Shown: positions 1-9,733 of the stretch, piece by piece | Numbering within the stretch: the first letter of the stretch is position 1 | Layout: the number at the start of each line of letters is the position of its first letter | From: Euperipatoides rowelli | Lineage: Eukaryota; Onychophora; Udeonychophora; Euonychophora; Peripatopsidae | Assembly (NCBI GenBank): GCA_003024985.2 | Contig: PXIH01S0004393.1 | Strand: one strand, 5' to 3' | DNA length: 15,457 nucleotides | Notes under the pieces: generated by a model | The model's database searches: none | What the model was told of the DNA's origin: nothing | Seen by the model: the letters and a program-made list of their open reading frames with translations, nothing else | Made by a program: the position numbers and the translations under genes

Positions 1-1049
1 AGTTTTAGGAATAGAAGGCAGAGATAAACATACAAGTCCATACACATAGACACATTTTATAAAAAAATGAATTTGTCGTAAGATTTACTACAGCGCGACC
101 TCTCGTAGGTTAAAAAAAACATAATTTTTTTTTTTAGTAAATAAAAGTACAATCGTAATTTTGAAAAATACTTGATTAATTACAAGGTTATTATGCCATT
201 TCTAAAAGCATTATACAAATGACCTATTCTTTTATTAATCCTGGTGGTGTGACCTTATGCATTTAATTTAATACAGGCAATTAGCGTGACTGCCAGATTA
301 TTTACTCAAATACTGATAACGTTCAAAATTTGAACAAATACTCCTAATTTTTTAAATAGGATTTTCTAATTTTATTATTTTTTTTAATTATTCTAAGCAA
401 GAAATTAAAAAAAATGTTTGAAGGTTTCTCATGACTTGTAATTGTTGACTCCAAATTAAAAAAAAGAAAAAAGATTTGCTGAATGAATAAACTGCAGCAG
501 GCTTTCATCATTGTATGTTTTATGGATATCCAGCATGAGTACATTTATTACCTGTCACTATTTGAAGCCTCTTCGTGAATGTATTTATTTTTTATTCCTA
601 AAATCTAAGAGATATTAGGAATTTAAGGATTAGTTTTATACAGGCAAAAATTATTAAGTATTATAAATTATGAGCTTTTTTATAATAAAAAAAATTATAT
701 GGCCGTTTCCGACGTGTGGTTTAAATTTACAGGTCCAGAAATAATTTTTACAGGCCCCGGAACGTGCTAATCTTAGAGGTCTCTTGTGTTATCACCCCAT
801 CAGAAATAATAATTTGGTGGAGCAATAACAATCACCGCCCCCCCCCCCCTCAGTAACTTGGTAGGCTATTTTACAAAGTAACGATAAATTTATTGATATC
901 TTTTAATGGAAAATGTTCATTGCTCAAGATTATAATTTTCAGTTTTTTTTTTAAATGCAAGCTCGGATTTTATTAGTATTTTGTTATTACATAGTCTTCC
1001 CTAGTTTCTATTCGTAAGATTTTAATTCTGCCTTTTTTTTCCCTTAAAG
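1..1049. other. Upstream noncoding DNA, probably 5'-UTR intron or flank
   Basis: I see no coding exon here. The stretch ends in a pyrimidine-rich tract (1029-1045) and an AG at 1048-1049, so an exon containing the start codon is spliced in and at least one noncoding first exon lies upstream, either in this region or outside the window. Features inside are AT homopolymers, a 12-C run at 838-849, and a less AT-rich stretch around 700-850. No promoter could be identified. Confidence 0.6.
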
Positions 1050-1061
1050 TTGTCTGACCAG
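1029..1061 (+). promoter_or_regulatory. ZFAND5/6: Splice acceptor region with two possible AGs before the start codon
   Basis: The tract CTGCCTTTTTTTTCCCTTAAAG ends at AG 1048-1049. A second AG follows at 1060-1061 (TGACCAG), only one base before the ATG at 1063. The first is nearer the polypyrimidine tract and is preferred; the second would leave a one-base leader in this exon. Both keep the start codon, so the protein is the same. Confidence 0.6.
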
Positions 1062-1062
1062 A

Positions 1063-1219
1063 ATGGAACGTGAAACTAATCAAACTGCCCAAGCAACATT
1101 GTGCAGATCAGGATGTGGATTTTATGGGAGTCCTGCCACCGACGGACTTTGTTCGAAATGCTACAAAGACGCTTTAAAAAGAAAGCAATCTCCAACTGGA
1201 GGGGTTAATTCTTCTGCTT
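1063..1219 (+). CDS. ZFAND5/6: Coding exon 1: start codon and A20 zinc finger
   Basis: This exon encodes residues 1-52 plus the first base of codon 53. The start MERETNQ resembles the vertebrate MAQETNH start, which supports this ATG; no in-frame ATG lies between it and the acceptor. The A20 motif is C14-x3-C18-x11-C30-x2-C33, with the typical core [19 protein letters not shown] and then a basic stretch (LKRKQ). A20 fingers of this type bind ubiquitin. The donor GTAAGT at 1220-1225 is a full consensus. If the intron is not removed, reading continues 12 codons ([12 protein letters not shown], replacing residue 53 onward) to a stop at 1255-1257, leaving an A20-only peptide. Confidence 0.95.
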
Positions 1220-4200
1220 GTAAGTTTTTTAATTCAAACTTTGTTGAATTATTTTAACACTGCCATTTTATGACCTTACAAGAGTGGCTCTTATAGATTG
1301 TGCACTAATTTGAGACCAAAAACAACCATTTTTATTTTTTTTAATAGAGGGCTTGAAACAATAATTTTTTTTTTTAATTTATGGGTTAAAACTGATAAGT
1401 TTATGCATTATATAGTAAATAATAAGAAATATACTGTGTAAGCAAAAATTTTCTGGGGTATTTGTTTGTCATGGCAATGAATTTGAAACAAACAAAAAAA
1501 ATGTAATTTAGATATTTTGCTATTTGAATAAAATCCAGAAGTGATGTCAACATTCTGGCTCCATATTTTAAAAGTGTTCTATACTAAATTTTAAGTCTTA
1601 AAATTTTTTTGGAAACTATGTAATATGCTAGCCATTTTGAAAAAAAGATTCATATTTAACCCAGCAGTCGTCGCTGGGTTAAATATGAATCTTTTTTTCA
1701 GAAAGTTGCAATGTGTAGCGATTCTAAATGTGTAGCCAGTTCTGCTTACATTTTCCAATGCCGCTTCTCTGTCGTTAGAGATAGAATTTTCTGCTTTGAA
1801 TTTAAAAAATGTATAAATTTATTCCTAATTTTTTTATAATATTTATGCATTACAGCTACCTGAAAGAAATACCGGTACTTACGTGAGTCGTCGCGGTATA
1901 TCTGACAGGTAAAATCAAAGGAAATCAATATATGCCTTGCCGTCACAACTCCGGCTAATTGATAGATGAAAAAACTCATTAATTTAGGAGAATAATAGGC
2001 TGTATATTATAGTTCAGCACATTAGCTAGAAATTAATTTTTGAATATTAATTATGTATCTCACAGATACCGCGACGACTGCAAGGTTAATTTTTTTCTGT
2101 TAAGTTATAGTTTTAGTTTTGTTTATCACTTGACCAAATTGGATGAAATTTTATATATACTGTACATAGTACTGTATATTATGAAAAGAAAATATTAAAA
2201 AATTTTTGAGGCTGCCATGTTAATGACTTTGTAAGTTACATTAAAAAAAAGCCTTGGGGTAAAAATCTATTGTGCTTCAAAATAAAGTGCTAAATTTCAC
2301 TAAATTTGCTGCACAGGAATGTCCCTAAACGAACCAAAATAGGGATCGACTATTTTGGCAATTACATAATGTTTAATTTTGTTTTATACCAAATACTGTG
2401 ATTGTCCCTCCCAAAATGATTTTACTAAGCCACACATATATTTTTTTGTTAAAACAGATCAAGTTAAAAAAGATGCATTCTCTTTGAATGGGGGAATGGG
2501 GGAGGGGATATCAAACTTAACTTTTTTTTTTTTGTATACTAGCATCCTATTTTAAAAAAATATGGGAAGAAAGGAATATTTTATGATTTGAATTTAGTTT
2601 AAGTAGTTAATATACTTGATTGGGGACATATACTGTACATTTGTTAAAAATTAGTGGGAACCCTAGAGCCACAGTCTAAATAAAAACTGAATTGAACTCC
2701 TCGATATTAAGTTGGTATGAGTCCAATAGGTCCCTCTGTTCACTCTTCATAAACATAGATAATTTATTTTTTATTTTGCTCTAACCAGAAAACTCAAGGG
2801 TTTAAATTAAAACTGCTGCAAAATATCTTAGAATAAATCACTCAATATAAATTGATATAAATCTTTTTGGCTGATATAGAAAAAAGTTCCATAGCCAGAA
2901 TGATTGTGATCAGAAGGAAAAGTTGAAATAATAAATCTTATTACATAAAAAAAATGTAATTAAAAAAATACAAGCAGTTGGAGTTTAATTTATATTGTTT
3001 TAGAATAACACATTTAGAATCGCTACCATTGTATTATTTATAGTTTTAAATGATAACTAAAGGAATAACTACAATATTTTGTACTTTTCAATATAACAAA
3101 ATGTCATAATGGCTTCATCTTGATAAGCAAATTCTATGTTAATGTCCATAAGATTTGACAGTTTTAGAATTTTTTTTTTTTTAATTTTAAAAGAATTTTT
3201 AAGCAAAAATTACATAAAGTGGAATGATTAAACTGTATACAAATGAAAAATCAGATTTTAATTCCAATTATTTTTAGAGATACCGTATTACAGTAAATGT
3301 GACTTGTAAATATAATTTTAAAAATCAGTTTTTTTTTAAATCAACTAGCTGTACATACAGTATATTAGTTTTTATATACACACAATATATAAATTATCTA
3401 AATCTATTTCATTTCACACAAAAAAAAAGTATTGCAGTATACACTGTACATGTATTTTTATAATATACAGTAAACGTTTCCTTTATTTTATATTTCTATA
3501 GGACTAAGAACTGACATAAGCTATCGTAAAATAACTATTTTCCCAAAACCCAATGTAAGAATGGGAAATGATATAAGTAAAAATTAACTTTCAGAATTGA
3601 TTAAACTACAAATTATCCTAATTATCTAAACTAAAATAATAGCTGAGAACTGCTTAGTCCTTAACCACATTCAATTTCAAATTACAACTTTAAAGTTTGT
3701 TAACAATAATCGATTGAGAATATCATTGCCTCAATATATGTACACTAGATCCTTGGTTTAAAGTAATTCAAATAGCGTTTGTCCCATATTTGTGTTGATA
3801 ATAAATTCCCAACCAAGTTTCATATAACATTTTATGTGTGTGCATTAATGTTATTTGCTTTATACACAGTATAGGGCCTACAGTATAGCCTACTGTACAT
3901 TTTGCTAATCTTTCGTTATTACCGTATGTTTTTTTTTGTATAAAGTCTCAACGTCAAATATTGTACTGCAATTTTGGCAAATTTATAACAGGTTATTACT
4001 GTATTATTATTACAGACAGTAAATAAAGTAATAAATTATGAGTATTAAATGCCCTGCTAATTGATCTTATAGTGAGAGGGGGGGGGGGTAGTTTTAACTC
4101 GTAATGAGCTGCATAGATGAAGGTAGTAAGAGGGGAAATACTTTCTCTTTTTTAAAACTTGTTGAAACTAAATCTCGGCCTGGCTATTTTTAATAAAACT

Positions 4201-7200
4201 AAAAATAATTTATTCAATTTACCATTTTTTTTTTCTCTTAGAATATTTATTGACAAAAAGTTATACAGGAAATACATAAAAAATATTTAATTAAATCATA
4301 ATTTATATAAAAATATATAACCTTTTTTTTTTTCTTTATTCAAGTAGGCCTACAGTAATAATTTATAGGCTATAATTTATGATTCCAAAAATGCTTCACT
4401 TGTATAATTTAAAATTAGGCTATCAAATTTTTATTTTTTAATGTTAACAGTACAATGTAATATGTAACTTTTTTATTAGCACTATCCAGGAACCAATTAA
4501 TGCTTATAAGCTTATTTCTTACGAGATTTCTGGTTCCAAATAACGAAGTTTCAATTAACACATGACTTTTTGGGAACCAGTTAAGAACGTTATTTAAGGA
4601 CTAAATGTATACTAAAATTTTGTTGCTATCAAACAGTATTAATAGATTAAACCTTAATATCTTATCAATAACCCATCTATAATAAAAATGCAATGACATA
4701 ACCAAAAAAAAAAAAAAAACTTTTAAACATTCAATTTAACATAAAACTTTGATAAACTGAACATTAAGGTTAAATAAATTATATTAAATTAATATCTCAA
4801 TACTAATAAAACCAAATTAAAAGTTAATATATAGCCACTAAAGATGTTGGCTAACATAAAAGTATTTATTGTTTAAAAAGTTAGCGGTATTTTTCGCAGA
4901 CTCTGGCTAGATCCACTTATGTTCTCCTTCGTATATGTTAAGTGCGAACCTGGTTATGAACGTCCTCATGTCACGGGCAACCACTGCCAAAGTTAATGTA
5001 CAACCCGGAGCTGGTTTCATTATTTGATGAACTGAAACTTTAAGATGGTAGCTTCATTGGTGAAATCTCTGTTGACCTTTTATTTTTTCATTAAGTTGAC
5101 TAAAATTTTGCAGACATATTGGAATAGCTTTAAAGGACAGGATGACTGTACTTTACCCATATCTTAATTATGGCCAAATACTATTAAATACTTCTCTATA
5201 TAGTCTAATGATGTTCTAAAGCCAAACATATCAATAAGCCTAATTTTATTTTTCTAAAAATAATTGCAAAAGTTACGGAAATGATTTTGTAACATTTTTT
5301 GAAACTGACTCTTGTAATAATTCCATTTGTCAGAGATACAGTATGTATTATAAATCTGAAAATACAGTATGTTCATCCATAAATGCAATAATATAAAAAA
5401 AATTATAAGAATTAGAGACATAAGTTTTTTTTTTGTTTACCTACTGCCCTACAGATATAAAACAGGTATGTTTAAGCTGTCTCCAATGTTTATATTCTTA
5501 ATTTCTAACACTGCACATACAGTAAACTTCTTAAAAGATCCATACTTTGAGATAATGGTAAATGTCAAACAAATTTTTTTTTGAAAAAATTAATGTACTT
5601 TAGCAATTGTATTTTTTTTTCTTCAAATATTTGTCCCTTTTTGTAACACATTTTTCATTGCTTGCCGTGATTAAACCAGCAGTACATACAGTAATACTTA
5701 TTTCTTATTCTAATTTGTAAAACAAAATTCTTAAAAGAATGGCATTAACTAATCCCTGATGGTGTCATTTTTTTTCAGAGTATTATACAGTATTGAAAGA
5801 GAAAAAAAAAGGCTTTTTAAATGTTTTTGTGTTATGTTTGATCAGATTAATTTTTAACAATAAATTTTTAAAAATAAATTTATTTTTTTTATTTTTATTT
5901 TAGCCACAAATTCAGACAGCAACAATGTGGCTGGTTCATCAGCTCTATCAACTGCATCCCCTACAGTACAAATAGCCACTGCTTCATCAACATCATCATT
6001 ATCATCGGAAAGTAGTCAAGAGCAACAAGAACAAGCAAGATTATCTGTTGCAACTGAAATTAATGTTGATGTGGACTCAAATCAAAGTGAAAGTGCAAAT
6101 GGTGAAGCTAGTCCATCTTCTGATGGCAAAGATCAGAAATCGAAAACAAAAAGAAATCGTTGTATGAGTTGCCGAAAGAAAGTTGGACTAACTGGTGAGT
6201 AATTATTTTTTAAAAAAAAAAAACTAGTTGCAAATGAGATTTGGAAATACAGGAAATAAGTAAATAAAATGACTTGAGTCCCATCTGAAAATAAAAAAAT
6301 GGTTGACTAGTTGCGGGGAATTTACTTTTTTTTTTTTTAATAAAAATTGAAGATAGTAATGGGCTGTCAACTGACTTGGATTGTTCAGGATTATCCGAGG
6401 ATGGATTATTTTATTCAGGTGGAAAAAAAGTGATGATGCACTTTATCATACAATGCATCTTATCAATATCATAAACTTGTTTTAAACTCTAGTATACTCT
6501 TTATTTTGCTCCAACCTACCCAAACACATTTTATAGCATATTGCTTGAATATTGGAAAAGAAATACTAACCTATTTTCAACCAAATGTTGACTAGCTCTG
6601 GGATATGTTGTAGTGGTTTCCCTCAGCAAAATTGACAAACTTCGTAATTATCAGTAGTTTGACTTGAAGGTACTAGATGGCACTGTATTCAATCTCGTTT
6701 TTGGGATATTTTAAAAGTGGTAATTTACTGTAGCTTTAAAATAAGCCAGAACTTGTGATTCAAGTTTTTGTAGTCATCCTTTTTATTTCTGATTCATCTG
6801 ATGATTAATATTTTTATTAGTTTGAAGAGGACAGTGACAATGACAGTTTAAATAGCACTATTTAAAAAAAAAAAAACCGATGGGTTATTAAATTCTAATG
6901 TCCATGATTTTTTTCATATGGGATGAGAAATTTAATAAAATGACAAGCGATTTTGGGAATGAACTGAATGTCAGGTAGCAGTCTCAGGGTTTGTTTTTAA
7001 CATTTTTATGACCATCTTTATGACAGATGAATTTTTTAGAAGATATTTAACCAATGTAAATTTTAATTTAAAAAAAGCTGAATTCCTGATGCAGAGTGCA
7101 ATTTTCGTCAATAACTTTAATACAGCTGAAAGTACTTTTAGGAATGATAATAGTTTTGGACTCGTGTAATTATTAGGAAATATCAAAATAGTGTTAACTA

Positions 7201-9733
7201 CATAAAAAAATAAAAATTTAGTGCGGGTGACTTCTCCCCTTCACCAGGGTTTGCCACTGGACTTTGCTGAAGGCTTCTCCCTAGACACAAAATTTTTAGA
7301 TGTCCTCCTTTTCATTTTTGTTTATGTGGTATGTACTGTATGTCTATACATGCTATGTTTCAAAATTCACCTAAAGTAATATGCTTGTGGAAGGACAAAA
7401 TCATGTTGCATCATGAAATAATTTGCTTTAGATTATTTGTAATCCATTATAAGGCATGTCCTCCTATTTTCATATTTAAAGCATTTAAATAGTTGCATTT
7501 TATGAGAAGAATGAATCTAATTTTAGACTTTACTGAAAATTCAACATGGTTTTGCTCAAATAAATAATTCACTATATTTAGATAAAGGCATGTAAAAAAT
7601 GGACCCTTTTCTGTGGAGGCTGATGTCAGAAATAATAGTGATAGTAAATTGTATCCTATTGTTATTACATACTTCGATGTTAAATCGGATTAAATTTATA
7701 GGAAGGGGGGGGGGTTCCCCTGATCCCGCAGGGAGATGACCCACAAGACCCCATCCCACTCCTAATTTTGACATTGTAAGGTTAGCAGCTATGCAATGTT
7801 AAAAATAGTATAATGCTAATAAAAATAAGGGCCAAATTTCAATAAAACAATTGATTGTGCAGCTTAAGCAAAATTTTACTCTGATCAGTCTTAGTCACCA
7901 TTGGGTTTAAAACTCCAGCTCTATAATAACTTGGTCAATATTATTCACTTTTTCCTATTTCTACCAATATTTTCTCTTCTGTACAACTTGATCAGAAATT
8001 GTCTATTGGTAATTATAAAGCTTTTTTTTTTAAAAAAAAAAACACGTTTTACTTCCTTTCCCATTTCCCTAAATTGATTTGAATATGCTATATGCCCCTC
8101 CCCCTCTATTAAATTAATTATTGATTTTTCACACTTTTATTGTCGACTCTTCTTTCTGCTTAACCTGTCTTCATATAATCAGACATTTATGAAACATACC
8201 ACCTCGATTATAGATTCTTCTAGGCCTTCAAAACTGCGTTACAAAAAAAAAAAAAAATTACTTGTACTTTCTCTAATTTTGTAGCACTGTGGCAAAAGGT
8301 GTCATTGATAGATAGTTTTTAGTTTGTAAATAGCATTTTTTTCTCAGTTTGTTACTTATTATTTTTTATATATTATTGCAAGATCTGTCGGAAGAAGTTG
8401 ATGCATTTTGACCAGTGAGAATTACAGTGGATTTACTAAATTTCAGCAATCATTTATGTGATCTAGGCGATTCTTAGGGCCTTTGCCGCTCACTACTGAT
8501 AACATCTATGGTTATTTCAATCAGATTTGATATTCAGAAGGAAGAATATTTTATCTTAACTTTCTATTTATTATTTTACTTTAATTGCAAAGATTATTTT
8601 CATTAAATTTTATTAATGCAGTGGTCAATAGCCGCTTTGGAACTCATATCTTTGTAATATCCGATAATGTTTGTGAATGTGATTTGGAGTAATGGCTTTC
8701 AACCTTCTAGAGACATTTGCGAATGTGGCGGGAGGGTATATATTCCCTTGTTACTGGATTTTGTGTGAATTATCTTTGGATATATTCTGGATTGTTTATG
8801 GATACTAACATTAGGCTAATGAATATGCTGTTTTCACCTGGATTTATTTTATCTATTAAGTATTGGGACGATAGCTGTGAGATGGTGTGTTGTCTGCTGA
8901 CATTAACTTTATTTTTTTCTAGTTTAGTTAAATTGTTGCTAATCAAACCCATATCCTACGGGGCTAGGGATTGGTATCTAAGAACGTTAATTAATTTTAT
9001 ATTTGGTCATTTATTTATTTTTGGGTGTGTTAACTTCTGAATTTATTGTGTTAGTAGCTACATCAAGGCAATTAGTTCTTTTGCAATTTATTTAAAGTAC
9101 TCTAATGTATTTATATGAGTTAAATAAAAAATGTAAAATGCTGATTTAAATATGAAAATTTTGACTAGCAATTTTCTAGGAAAATAATGGAATTTGTTAT
9201 TTACAGTATATTATAATTAATGGATAATAAACTAAAACAAATGCATTGATGTGAATCTTTTTTATTAAATTATAAGTGTAAAGCCATAATTGCCAGATTG
9301 TACAGTGGATTTGCAGACATGCTTTTCTAACATTATTTTTGTAACTTTAAAAAATAAAAATTGTTTGAAATGATACTGTAAGTTTAAAAAAAAATCTTAT
9401 AAAATACAGTATATACAGTAAATAGAGAATGAGTATATATTGGGTTAAATAGCCTAATGTATTTTTTTTTTTTCTTTTGTAAGGATTCGACGCTTAATTT
9501 ATAAGCTTACTGTACTATATTGTTTTTTAATCTTTGATTAGATATAAAAATTGATTTTAATCTCTTACTTTTTTTTTTTTTCAGGGTTTGAATGTCGATG
9601 TGGAGGTTTATATTGCTGTTTACACCGTTATTCTGATAAACATGAATGCACTTTTGATTATAAGCAATTAGGAGCTCAAGAAATCAGAAAAAATAATCCT
9701 ATAATAGTCAGTGAAAAGATTCAGAAACTATGA
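1063..9733 (+). CDS. ZFAND5/6: A20/AN1 zinc-finger protein (ZFAND5/6-like), three-exon coding span
   Basis: Joining 1063-1219, 5904-6194 and 9585-9733 gives an uninterrupted 198-residue protein. An N-terminal A20 finger has ligands C14, C18, C30 and C33. A low-complexity linker covers about residues 45-130. A C-terminal AN1 finger has ligands C139, C142, C153, C155, C160, H163, H169 and C171, and is followed by a basic tail ending [12 protein letters not shown], the family's conserved end. This A20-linker-AN1 order defines ZFAND5/ZFAND6 and their invertebrate and plant relatives. In the family, A20 binds ubiquitin, and ZFAND5 links ubiquitinated cargo to the proteasome in cytosol and nucleus. 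There is no signal peptide or membrane segment. Length is slightly below the vertebrate proteins, the difference lying in the linker. Both introns are phase 1. ZFAND5 versus ZFAND6 cannot be decided; an invertebrate single-copy ancestor of both is likely. Confidence 0.95.
1638..1700. repeat. Perfect 28-bp inverted repeat with 7-base loop
   Basis: The arms 1638-1665 and 1673-1700 are exact reverse complements around the loop AGTCGTC (1666-1672). Pairing can extend outward to 1635/1703 with one G-T wobble. Each arm contains a TTAA followed or preceded by CCCAGC/GCTGGG. The exactness of the arms suggests recent origin or an active mechanism keeping them identical. The left arm and loop coincide with the 5' end of the TTAA-flanked element at 1656-2089. 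Confidence 0.95.
1656..2089. mobile_element. Candidate piggyBac-like non-autonomous element (MITE)
   Basis: TTAA at 1656-1659 is followed by CCCAGCAGTCGTCGC (1660-1674). GCGACGACTGCAAGG (2071-2085) is followed by TTAA (2086-2089). The two ends are inverted copies matching at 13 of 15 positions. A TTAA target duplication with ends starting CC is the signature of piggyBac-type transposons. A third copy of the end motif, AGTCGTCGCGGTATATCTGACAG (in two overlapping pieces across 1886-1908), lies inside in the same orientation as the left end and extends its match to the reverse complement of 2061-2085. The roughly 430-base interior encodes nothing evident. The left end breaks off at the hairpin centre. 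The family assignment is inference. Confidence 0.5.
1710..1733 (+). repeat. Short dispersed repeat, copy 1 (inverted partner at 3008-3031)
   Basis: GTAGCGATTCTAAATGTGT at 1715-1733 is repeated exactly as its reverse complement at 3008-3026. With one single-base gap the match extends through CAATG to 1710. It lies inside the TTAA-flanked element, so the distant copy could be a relic of the same family. Confidence 0.7.
3008..3031 (-). repeat. Short dispersed repeat, copy 2 (inverted)
   Basis: ACACATTTAGAATCGCTAC at 3008-3026 is the exact reverse complement of 1715-1733, followed by CATTG which also matches after a one-base gap. The flanks then diverge. No element boundary is visible around it. 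Confidence 0.7.
4489..4584. repeat. Local GGAACCA/TGGTTCC repeat cluster
   Basis: GGAACCAATTAA (4489-4500) and GGAACCAGTTAA (4573-4584) are direct near-copies, and TGGTTCC (4531-4537) between them is inverted. The palindrome GCTTATAAGC sits just after the first copy. It may be a degraded small element; no family is recognised. Confidence 0.4.
5904..6194 (+). CDS. ZFAND5/6: Coding exon 2: Ser/Thr/Gln-rich linker and first AN1 cysteine pair
   Basis: This exon is entered after the acceptor AG at 5902-5903, behind a T-rich tract. The last base of exon 1 plus CC makes Ser53, and 96 full codons (residues 54-149) follow. The linker is rich in Ser, Thr, Gln, Glu and Ala, with no Cys until the AN1 start, as expected for a disordered spacer. 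Just before the finger is a basic run ([11 protein letters not shown]), common to the family and possibly a nuclear-localisation or interaction patch (inference). The exon ends in [13 protein letters not shown], giving C139 and C142. The donor GTGAGT at 6195-6200 is strong. Length is 291 bases, a multiple of three, with phase 1 at both ends, so skipping keeps frame but destroys the AN1 finger. Confidence 0.93.
6195..9584 (+). other. ZFAND5/6: Intron 2 (3390 bases, phase 1), interrupts the AN1 finger
   Basis: It is bounded by GTGAGT and TTTTTCAG and falls between the second and third zinc ligands, inside the Gly150 codon. Contents are a GC-richer patch at about 7221-7286, a G10-associated repeat fragment at 7700-7790, a T10A11 run at 8022-8042, and a block at about 8380-9045 with fewer homopolymers and a 107-codon open frame that I do not regard as a gene. 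Confidence 0.9.
7700..7790 (-). repeat. G10-associated repeat fragment
   Basis: A G10 run (7705-7714) is followed by a GC-rich stretch with CCCGCAGGGAGATGACCC and CAAGACCCC. Read on the - strand it has the order GGGGTC, a short spacer, CTCCCTGCGGG, then a C run, broadly like the other C-run repeats in this window. AAGGTTAGC at its + strand end recurs on the - strand of the copy at 13417-13455. Membership in one family is tentative. Confidence 0.3.
9585..9733 (+). CDS. ZFAND5/6: Coding exon 3: rest of AN1 finger and conserved C-terminus
   Basis: Acceptor TTTTTCAG ends at 9584 behind a long T tract. The split codon G+GG gives Gly150, then 48 codons to a TGA at 9731-9733. The AN1 remainder, starting [21 protein letters not shown], supplies C153, C155, C160, H163, H169 and C171, so the whole finger reads C-x2-C-x10-C-x-C-x4-C-x2-H-x5-H-x-C. 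The tail [15 protein letters not shown] to the end matches the family. One oddity is C161 beside ligand C160; relatives usually have Gly or Ser there. It is not a canonical ligand position, so zinc binding should not depend on it. Confidence 0.95.

Larger units (their letters stand above)
1220..5903 (+). other. ZFAND5/6: Intron 1 (4684 bases, phase 1)
   Basis: It is bounded by GTAAGT and a T-rich tract ending TTTTAG. It contains the palindrome and TTAA-flanked element near 1638-2089, the inverted match at 3008-3031, an 11-G run at 4078-4088, a local GGAACC repeat at 4489-4584, and about half of the window's TACTGTA/TACAGTA heptamers. The block at about 4880-5070 is less AT-rich than its surroundings but has no recognisable coding content. 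No open reading frame in it looks like a protein. Confidence 0.9.

Noticed and set aside
5369-5584. 71-codon open frame in intron 1
   Set aside because: AT-rich chance frame between well-defined splice sites, with no start context or domain.
7556-7774. 72-codon minus-strand open frame with Gly/Pro-rich start
   Set aside because: The Gly/Pro part is a translation of the G10-associated repeat fragment; no protein signature.
8717-9040. 107-codon open frame on the + strand inside intron 2
   Set aside because: No recognised domain, hydrophobic and AT-driven composition, an overlapping open frame on the other strand, and location inside a clean GT-AG intron. Treated as chance or a degraded element.
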